A stretch of DNA of 64,000 bases. It comes from Andrena cerasifolii. Its lineage: Eukaryota > Arthropoda > Insecta > Hymenoptera > Andrenidae. Shown here one piece after another: positions 56,334 through 64,000 of the stretch. Made by a program: the position numbers and the translations under genes. Numbering within the stretch: the first letter of the stretch is position 1; each line of letters opens with the position of its first letter. The notes below the pieces were generated by a model. That model did no database searches and was not told the DNA's origin. It saw only the letters and a program-made list of their open reading frames with translations. The stretch lies in assembly GCF_050908995.1 (NCBI RefSeq), contig NC_135120.1, positions 3,981,433 through 4,045,432 of the forward strand, in the 5' to 3' direction.

Positions 56334-57214
56334 TGTTACATGGGCCCTTCAGGTCCATCCCGTGCTTGCTGTCCACGCGTCGCTTTTGTTTCGCAAAGGC
56401 GATCCAGCGGAATCGCCTCGCGTGTAGCAATCACGTGGTGCTGAGCCCGTGGCAACAGCGATAGGGACAACGACCGCGCTCGGCCCGGGCCTCCGATTAT
56501 TTCTCAATAATCGGGGAATTAGTGAAGCAAGCGACAGCTGCCGACGGGGCAGTTTTCCCCATTCGTGGGGATCGTTCGAGGTTCGGCCCGCGATCGGGAG
56601 CCGCGAAAACATTATTCTTATTCGACAGCTCGAGCCAGGAAGTCACGACGGACTAGTGGACCGTCTAGATACCGCGACCACGTCTCCGCGTAGATTCCGC
56701 GAAGCGCGCTCGGCCGATAGTAATTCGTAAGAAGGGTAACTCCGTTCGACATACTGGAAACGGCCTCGCCGGGAGAGCCCTTGCGCGTCAATCGAGACCG
56801 ACGTAGGACCGCGTAGAAATACAACGTTTAGAGACAGTGCGGTACGACGGGCACTAGGCCACCGACATCCGAGAGCACAGCGAGCGACCACGACCTACCC
56901 TTGGGTCAGCGACATTGCGAGCGACCGAAACGCGAGACGGCAAGCGTGCCGCGCGACACCCGAGCGACACAGCCAGCGACAGCCGAGACTAAGCGCTGTC
57001 TCGAGGTAGGGTAATCTTATTTCTGTAACATTATATTTAGCCTAATCATTTCTCTATTATATCCCCTGTACTTTATTCTTTCAACCCCTTATCACCTTCC
57101 ATATTCCCGGTAAGTATAGTCAAGGCGGGCCTCAGCCCTTCGATAGAGCAAGAACCCGGTAAATCATTCCAACCGCTCGGGGTGATTTACAGGAAGTCTT
57201 ATCAGGACGTAACA
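56334..57214. mobile_element. Solo LTR (881 bp) with GTAA target duplication
   Basis: The segment starts TGTTACATGG and ends GGACGTAACA, i.e. the TG...CA and TGTTAC/GTAACA inverted termini typical of LTRs. It is flanked by GTAA at 56330-56333 and 57215-57218. Unit B shows the empty site (tttgtaacaatata at 60144-60157). A 4-bp duplication suits a gypsy-type or related element. No gag or pol is present, so it is a product of LTR recombination. Confidence 0.85.
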
Positions 57215-57611
57215 GTAACAATATATATATTTCTTAAACATATATTATTTCTCAATTTCATTTACCCGTGTTCCTCCTCTCACCGCCTAATTTTCAAGAT
57301 TCGTCGTTTCAATAATTATTATTTCTCTGCGTTGGGAAAAAAGATTTCTGCTGACGCTGCATAATTCTATTTCGTTCTTCGCGCCGCCAAGCCTCCCTCT
57401 GAAAAAATTTCCGCCGGTGGGCCAGGTCTGGAGGGGCCTCCGCGGCGGCTCGGCCCGGACTGATCCCCTCCACGATTACGGCTTCCCCCACTCCGCGGCT
57501 CGTGCGCGCGCACCCGCTCTTCCACTCCCCGCAGGCCCCGCGCCCATGTTCCTCTCCGCCGCGCTCCCCTCAGAGGACCTGGGTTGGAACCCGCCTTGCT
57601 ATACTACTAAG
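57215..57611. other. End of duplication unit A, GC-rich, noncoding
   Basis: Homologous to about 60147-60480 (atttcttaaacatatattatttctc, ttatttctctgcgttggg, aaatttccgccgg words). No coding family recognised. It ends abruptly at the junction with unit B (ctactaag/atgctttacg). Confidence 0.6.
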
Positions 57612-58213
57612 ATGCTTTACGAGAAAGACCGCATTCACATGTCTGTCTTGGAAGCGAGCAAATCTCTGTACCGATAAATGGCCGTACCAACATTCGTTGA
57701 CCTGCAAGGGTTCATCGTTGATGGACGATTTGTTGTCAAGGAAGTGGCTGTCCTGCGAAAGGGAACAATTCTCTCGCACTATATTTTTGGGAATTCAATG
57801 CCGCAATATCTTCTTACGAAATCTGACAAATCAAACATCCGGTGGTTGGTGGTAAAACATCACGGACTACGGTGGGAAGATGGAGACGTTCCGTACAGTA
57901 TGGCTAAACAGCTAATTATGAAAGTTGTAGCCGATGCGACCGATGAAGAAGATGACGCACCCCATATCGTATACGTTAAAGGGTTGCAGAAACGCGACTG
58001 GCTTGCAGATTTCCTCGACTAAAATACGAGAGCGCACGTGATCATTGAGACACTGGACACTGAATACGAGGATATCAAATCTCTAAATAAGCTAAATGTA
58101 GTTAATACTCTACGATGTGATAGACACGCAAAGCACTGTGCTAAAGCGTAATGCTGTGCTAAAATGTATTTAAAATATTCAACTGGTGGTCTAAACGCCA
58201 GAGGGAAATTCAT
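57612..58213 (+). pseudogene. Conserved Polinton-associated protein, copy B, stop and frameshift
   Basis: It has the N-terminus missing in copy A: a start at 57678 (MAVPTFVDLQGFIVDGRFVV) followed by KEVAVLRKGTILSHYIFG. It then matches copy A to VYVKGLQKRDWLADFLD. There a TAA (58020-58022) stands where copy A has a Glu codon. After the stop the frame continues to resemble copy A until about 58140, where an insertion near tgctaaagcgtaatgctg shifts the Cys-His end. So the two copies are broken in different places. Confidence 0.8.
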
Positions 58214-58324
58214 AAATAAAATATAATAAATTTTTAATGCATATACAAATGTTTTTTCATCACTCTCTCCAACCTCCTACATGTAATGTGCGCTAGATTA
58301 AGACGATGGTTACAATTATGTAGA

Positions 58325-58550
58325 AGTGGTTCAATACACATTCGATACATGTTCAGAGTGGTACGATTGCCGTTCAATACATGTTCAAAGTGGTACGATT
58401 GATGTTTAATACTCGACCAATGTGGTTCGATACACGTTCAGAGTGGTATGGTACACGTTCAATACACGTTCAGAGTGGTATGATACACGTTCAATATATG
58501 ATCAAAGTGGTTCGATACACGTTTGTTATACGTTCAAAGTGGTATGATCT
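58325..58550. repeat. Array of short repeats in unit B
   Basis: Degenerate units of the type cacgttcaatac and ttcaaagtggtacgat occupy the same position as the 54737-55062 array, but with a different consensus. Confidence 0.75.
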
Positions 58551-58799
58551 ATTCGAACGATGTGTACAAAGAAGGAGGGAGAAGAATTCGAAGAAGGTGA
58601 TAAGCGTACTGTGGAAGGGTATGGTCAACGAAGAAGAAGGTGAAGAACGTCAGCATCTTACTTTGCAAAGCTACGCACTACTCAGTTTTATGATAAGGGT
58701 TCAATGTGCGAGTCTAGACATGTTGCGAGTCCAGTTGTCTTCAAAACGTTAACAATCACTGTCGCATTAGCAAACCAGATTTTTTTGGCACAAATTTCC

Positions 58800-59475
58800 A
58801 ATTTTGTGATTAAAAAATGGGGATGGATTACATTGTCCCGGAGCCTAATCTCTGAACATGCCGAAACATCCCTGAGGTATGTACATAACAATATTTTGAC
58901 ATTTTTACCGTGTTTAACCGTTGAAATCGAGTTCGATCCCGCGGCTGTAAATATTATATAGATGTCTGTTGGTTCTAGGATTCGCCAACCCCATCAATCC
59001 CCTCGCCACCACGGTGACCATCGCCGCCGCCGCCGCCACCGCATGTATGTAATACTTTACATTGTTTTGTGTGTTTGATGTTTATTATGATTGATGTGTT
59101 AGTATTATATCGACGTTTGTGTCTGTGTTTTAGGGCATACCATCAAATATGGCGATTGCCTGGTTGGCGCGGCTGCTGGCGGAAGTCTGGGTTAGGTCTG
59201 CACCCCGGGAGGTGCGGATGCGGCGGTCGGAGGCAGTGATTGGCCTCATGATGGCCGCGCGGGTGCAGCTGCTGTAGGCCCCTTACCCGCAGTTGGGACC
59301 TCAGCGACGGCTGCGGTCTCCATCACTACCATCATCCCCTACACCGTCGTCGGAGTCGCCCGTCATCGCCGCCGTCCACGTCGTCCCCGTCGCTCCCGCC
59401 TACACCGTCGTCGGTACCGCCGTCATCCCCCCGTCGCCCTTGCGTTGATTCCAGTAGCTATGCGAGGGCTACTCC
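58800..59475 (+). pseudogene. Proline-rich spliced gene, copy B, decayed
   Basis: The splice sites of copy A are recognisable: donor GTATGTAC after ctgag (58877), acceptor ggttctag (58978), donor GTATGTAATACTTT (59045) and acceptor gtgttttag (59133). Exon 2 (58979-59044) has an in-frame TGA, and exon 3 has a stop (near 59277) after VIGLMMAARVQLL, corresponding to VGPMMAARLRQP in copy A. Later tcgtcggagtcgg repeats replace the proline runs. Confidence 0.6.
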
Positions 59476-59890
59476 TCACCATCGTCGGAGTTGGAGATAC
59501 TCCTCACCGTCGTCGGAGTCGGAGATACGCGTCACCATCGTCGTAGTCGGAGACGACGACTCCCTAAATGTATATATTCTATTTTTCTTTTATTTTCTAT
59601 TTTTTCTTTTATTTTTTATATATTTTCTTTTATTTTATATATTTCATCTTTTATCTTGTATTTTTATATTCTTTTATATTTTATATTGTATTCTTTTATA
59701 CTCTTTTTTATATATTTTATCTTTTATATTATTCTAATATTATTCTTTTATTATTCTTATATTATTTAACGGTGGAATTTTGTCGGTTCTTTGACTCACC
59801 GATTGTAAAGATGACAATGGATATTAAGTCGCTGTATTCAAATCGAATACAGTATCATTTTTATTTAATCTTGAGCCATGTGTAAGCTAT

Positions 59891-60118
59891 GTGTATCCGC
59901 GACTATATCAAACTGCAGAAGATGTGAGGACAAAATTTAAAACATTTGTTAATGTGTTGCATCAGAGCGATGTTGCCTGCGAAACATTAGATGTGCGTCG
60001 TGCTGCTAAAACCATACGGGATAGCGAATATTACGACGAGAATTATCTTGTAGATTGCGAACTGTTAGCATGTGCCATCAATGATATTTTAGTTGATACT
60101 CGTAGGAAAAAATATTAA
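59891..60118 (+). CDS. Short open frame with no counterpart in unit A
   Basis: 75 codons (MYPRLYQTAEDVRTKFKTFV ... ARRAAKTIRDSEYY-like composition, ending DTRRKKY). It has a balanced amino-acid composition unlike its AT-rich surroundings. An adjacent short frame just upstream (59811-59885, MTMDIKSLYSNRIQYHFYLI) ends at a TAA inside an imperfect direct repeat (atgtgtaagctatgtgta), so the two may be pieces of one broken gene. Family not recognised. Confidence 0.4.
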   Translation: MYPRLYQTAEDVRTKFKTFVNVLHQSDVACETLDVRRAAKTIRDSEYYDENYLVDCELLACAINDILVDTRRKKY

Positions 60119-60479
60119 ATTATATTATTTTATTTCATTTTCGTTTGTAACAATATACCTATATTTCTTAAACACATATTATTTCTCCATTTTATTTATC
60201 CGTCTGCCTCCTTCTCTCCTCGCCACCTAACTCTTCTAAATATTGGCTTGATAGATCGGTGCGGTAGGGGATTAAAATTATTATTTCTCTGCATTGGGGG
60301 AACATGTATGTTTGCTACATATTGGTTTGAAAAAAAATTTCTGCTGTAGGTCAGGTTTGAAAAATTTTTCGGGGTTGGGCCTTGTCTGAAAGTCATCCCC
60401 GCCCTCGGTTAGGTCTGAAAAATTTCCGGAGGCGGACCGGGTCTGAAGAGTTGCCGGCGGCGCACAGTGGGGCCGGAGC

Positions 60480-61319
60480 ACCCGATAGTTGGCAAAAAAT
60501 AAAAAAAACCGAAGTAAGAATGACAACGATATACTATTGTTATTTAAGAATACCATTTACCTACACTCGATTAGTTTTAGTTTCTGTACACTTTTCTCCT
60601 CCATATCATCTCAATCGAGACCTACTGCTAAGTAAAAGCGCACGTGCATGCATTCGTAATGGTTAACGTTTAAATTCTGTATTACTGCATATTTTCGGTG
60701 ACATTTGTATAAGACAATCTTCGCTTTGGACCGGGCTAGTCAATCCTGACCTGCGGGTGTTATAAACCAGGGGTTTTCCCGAAAATTCATCACAGGTAGG
60801 GCGGGAACTCTTCCCGATCGCGACACTATCATTCATTTTTTGGATGTCCACGGAATACGACACTCCGTTTAGTTTCCGAATACTGTGCATTTTACCGTGT
60901 ATTTAATTGCTACAATATATATTGTTATTCGCTCTTTCGGTTGTGTGTTAATTGTGATTACAAGCTCAACGTTTGCAAAAATTTCTTGTATCTGCTTAAA
61001 TTTCTTCGGTGCTATGAATCCATCGTGTTCAGGTTCGTCTTATTTATTTTAAGTACTTCGTTTTACTATTATATATAAGTAAAAATTAAATTATTTATTT
61101 ACAAGTCTTCTCGAGGTCTCTGAAGGTTTTTTTCTGTTATCGGAAAAATCGATAGATTTAGTGCATTTCCAAACATTTGCAAATTTCGATTTTTGTGCCA
61201 CAGTAAACTAAAAGCATTGATTAATCAAAGTCTGTTTTGAATGGTTGCCCATCTGTATCCCTCTTTGATATAATTGCGGTTCTTTTAATACATTAAGCAG
61301 CGCGACGCGCGACCATTAC
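60480..61319. other. Right flank of the duplicated region, no gene recognised
   Basis: No terminal inverted repeat matching the left flank near 47.4 kb was found. The 75-codon minus frame at 60663-60890 shows no known motif. The right end of the viral element should lie here or before. Confidence 0.4.
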
Positions 61320-61955
61320 ACTGTCCAACACATTCGACAAATTTTAACCTTTCATCGGATTTGTAACATTCAATAGCCATTTATTATAGATATTTGTACG
61401 GTGAATGCGTATCTGCCAACCGTTTCTCACTATCACCCTTAGTTTTCGGAAAACTTAATTTTGAAAAATAAATGGAAATCTTCAGGTTTCAACGTTTCTT
61501 GTTTTTGAACAGTAATAGTTATTCGTTTGCTTATTATGTCAACTTATTCTGTAAACTCTTCCAAATAAAATGATATAAATTATTATTGCATTATGAGTAT
61601 TTAAATATGTTGAAACAACGATAAAAGGGAAAGGACATACGAAATGCACGAATCTTTACGAATACTTATCACTCTATTTCAAAAACTAAGGGCGTAGGAG
61701 AAAATCTGACTGCACCACGCAATATAAAAGACATATTTCCTCCGAAAAACATTGACAAAAGTTGTAAATCATGTTTCGTTTTCAATGTAGAAACGGAACA
61801 GTTTAACGAAACATGCATTTTTTTTAAAAAGTGAAATTTCTCGAAAACTAAGTGTGATGGCGATAAACAGTTAGCAGGTTCGTATTCAGCGCATAAAAAA
61901 TCTAAGGAACGATTATTCAATACGTCAAATCCGACTAAAGGCTAAAATTGGTTAG
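61320..61955. repeat. Foldback repeat related to 32700-33632
   Basis: Ends ctgtccaacacattcgacaa and ttggttagacagt-type sequence pair. The interior shares cattcaatagccatttatta, atcacccttagttttcgg and ggcgtaggagaaaatctg with the earlier foldback, at lower identity. Confidence 0.7.
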
Positions 61956-61985
61956 ACAGTGCAGAGGTGTCAGAACCGGTATTAG

Positions 61986-63300
61986 TTGACCATAATTAAT
62001 ATACGTAATATATTTACATTGGCAGGAATAAGTACAGAAGTACTATTTATAACACGGAAAAAGTTATTTGACATAATGAGAGAATCTGGAGAGAAAAACT
62101 TGCAAGACCAATTTAGGTTTTTGGAAAATCGCATCCAACAACGAATGAATTGTCCAAGGGAAGGGTTGAATGAACTTCATCGCACACTATCCCAGTTCAC
62201 ACATCAATTTAAAAAAAAATGGATTGAAGCACAAAGAACGCAGAAAAGGTTTTTAACAAAAAACATGGACTGGTTGGCCTCTTCAATTTCTTTTACTCGT
62301 CACATGGATCCATCAAGAAAACAACCAGGTCGTCCGAAAACAGCATTTGAAGATTATTCTGATCGAAGCAAAAGACAAAAAACTGAAAATCTACGGAAGT
62401 CTACACCTGCAGAGCTTGCGTACGCCACCCAAATGACTCTGAGAGCTTCTGGTCATATAGATGCCTCTAAATTAGTGAAGGAAATAACGACAACTACCCC
62501 GAAACGGGCTACAAAATATAGAAAAGCTTATGAAACAATTTCAAATCAACACTCAAGACAAATGTCTGGCCAGGAAGCGCTGGCTTTATTGGTAGAAGCT
62601 AAGCTCACTAGGCATCAGTATAACCTCATAAGAGCAAAAGATCCTGTACGATTTCCACCATATAAAATTATACAAGCCACGAAGAAAAAATGCTACCCGG
62701 AAAAGGAAAATATTAATATAACGTCCACCGTTGCTGAAGTAAAATTACAGGCTCTACTTGACCATACCGTAGAGCGTTTATTAAATGTAGAAGACGTTGT
62801 GTCTACACTGGAGAGTGAAGAACGAAAAAGTTTACATTTAATATCAAAATGGGGTTTCGATGGAAGCGCAGGGCACAGTTCTTATAAGCAAATATTCCTG
62901 GAGAAGGATGCCAGCGATTCAAATATATTCATAATATCGCTCGTGCCTTTTCGTTTAATCATTGGTAATCCTGATAAGAATTGTACAAAAATAATTTGGC
63001 AAAACCCGCGTCCATCCTCCACAAGGTATTGCCGTCCAATACAGGTAAAATACACTGAAGAACCGACAGAAGTCACAATCACCGAAAAAAAACAAAATGG
63101 ACGAGCAGATAAAATGTCTCCGTAATACTGTTACTTCATATGACGGCAAAACTATTGCGGTATCTCATAAGTTAATTTTCGCAATGGTGCATGGAAAAGT
63201 ATGTAACGCGCTTACAGAAACGTTGGCTACGCAGCAGTGTTATATTTGCGGTGCGACACAAGTCACATTAGTGAAGAAAGTACACTGAAAACACATGTCC
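61986..63300 (+). pseudogene. Transib/RAG1-like transposase, decayed and 3'-truncated
   Basis: The first frame (61986-63125, 379 codons) includes the conserved insect-type N-terminal stretch GRPKTAFEDYSDRSKRQKTE, ELAYATQMTLRASGHIDASK and KEITTTTPKRATKYRKA. The core segment KWGFDGSAGHSSYKQ follows, with the first catalytic-type Asp at residue 292 (62859-62861), then IWQNPRPSSTRYCRPI. After an A-run frameshift near 63090 a second frame (63097-63288) gives FAMVHGKVCNALTETLATQQ, then CYICGAT, a zinc-binding CxxC. The position after MV, Asp in relatives, is His here (63190-63192). The region that would carry the final catalytic Glu is absent. Family assignment is from motif memory. Confidence 0.6.
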
Positions 63301-63654
63301 CTTGAGGCTTTTCAATCTTTTGTGAAAGACATTCGCAATACTTTAATTAATAAAATCCACAGTACCTAGTTGCCACGCTATTCATTAATTTTTTAGATTC
63401 CCATTAATAATATTTCAATTCACCACTAAACATAATAAATTAACTTTATTCCAACACCAATAAATTGTGCGTTAAAAATATTGGATCTGTTCGTTCATTT
63501 TCGCTGAATTATTATCATTAGCATTTAAATTTCCTGCAACAAGACTTTCTGCCATACGCTCTCACCTCCTTCGGACACATTATGTAGTCTTTAAACTCAC
63601 TATAACAGAAGGCCACTCTATTTCTATATAAGTAAGTTCTACGTTAGGTTGTAT
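63301..63654. other. No gene recognised
   Basis: AT-rich sequence between the transposase remnant and the next repeat. Translation just after 63288 still looks like transposase debris (SLEAFQSFVKDI). Confidence 0.4.
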
Positions 63655-64000
63655 GTATATACCCTGATAACCAGATCAGGCAGCAGGATCTGCCGGCAGC
63701 TGCGATGCAGCCTACGTCCGCATTCAGCTACGGTTCTGCCGGCAGGGTCTGCTTGTCAGGGTCTGCCGGCAGATCGACGGCAGATCGACGGCAGGTCCTG
63801 CTGCTCGCCTGACACATCCAACAGCGCCATCTGAAGGCCACAATTGCCAAAGAATTTCCTACGCGTGACGTCACATGGACCAACGTGCATCCCTACTCCA
63901 CATGACCAACAAGCAGATTCTACAGTTTATTAAATAATTAATTCTACTTATTTCAAAAAGTATTTATTCTTTCTTTAATAATATACAGGATCAGTGATTA
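63655..64000 (+). mobile_element. Left part of a CCTGATAACC-family element, cut by the window edge
   Basis: It starts ACCCTGATAACCAGATC and carries the ctgccggcaga repeats. From the word gcctgacacatccaac to the end it matches 14800-15012 closely (tattaaataatt...ttctacttatttcaaaaa, aatatacaggat). The rest lies beyond 64000. Confidence 0.75.

Larger units (their letters stand above)
54126..60480. repeat. Tandem duplication: unit A 54126-57611, unit B 57612 to about 60480
   Basis: Unit B restarts with agatgctttacgagaaagac exactly as unit A does (offset 3486 bp). The same order follows: conserved gene, short-repeat array, proline-rich spliced gene, T-rich repeat tract, then gtaacaatatat...atttcttaaac and GC-rich lines such as ggtctga/ggtctgg. 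Unit A additionally contains a solo LTR. Unit B additionally has a short open frame at 59891-60118. Divergence is considerable, so the duplication is old. Confidence 0.85.

Noticed and set aside
56334..57214. Possible rRNA or structural RNA segment, because of its GC-rich, gene-dense look
   Set aside because: No conserved rRNA words were recognised, and the TG...CA ends, GTAA duplication and empty site in unit B identify a solo LTR.

Overview
This window looks like a repeat-choked piece of an insect nuclear genome, most likely a hymenopteran such as an ant. It is AT-rich, has GT-AG introns, and carries two recognisable conserved eukaryotic genes whose introns are packed with transposons. The group assignment rests on general resemblance and is inference; the two host genes are read directly.

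Host genes. ARV1 (ER sterol/lipid homeostasis protein) runs rightward in three coding exons at 11869-11952, 21253-21763 and 30584-30702. All joins are in phase and give 237 residues. WDR37 (WD40-repeat protein) runs leftward toward it. Three 3'-terminal coding exons are visible at 42298-42011, 39393-39147 and 32530-32408, again with consistent phase. Its 5' exons were not found and probably lie beyond 64000, so everything from 42.3 kb rightward may sit in a WDR37 intron.

Transposon landscape. The rest is nested DNA transposons, hairpin (foldback) elements, short non-autonomous elements with clear target-site duplications, a decayed pogo-type element with an intron (22.5-25.8 kb), hAT, LINE and Ty1/copia remnants, and a decayed Transib/RAG1-like transposase (62.0-63.3 kb). 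Nesting reaches three to four levels inside ARV1 intron 1 and in the 34.5-38.3 kb element.

Main find: 47.4-60.5 kb is an endogenous Polinton/Maverick (adintovirus-like) element. A leftward block holds a packaging-ATPase remnant, an unknown conserved protein, a coiled-coil/fibre-motif protein and a retroviral-type integrase. A rightward block holds a small conserved protein, a PLA2 plus pX-like core protein, a broken adenain-like protease, a penton-type minor capsid protein, a small Asn-repeat protein, the major capsid protein and a conserved protein of unknown function. No protein-primed DNA polymerase B was seen. The right flank is a tandem duplication of about 3 kb (54126-57611 and 57612 to about 60.5 kb). 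Each copy holds that last gene, an array of about 11-bp repeats and a proline-rich gene with two short introns. In the first copy the spliced reading frame is intact, and that copy also contains a solo LTR whose empty site is preserved in the second copy.

Other stretches carry no gene that I can recognise and are described as such.
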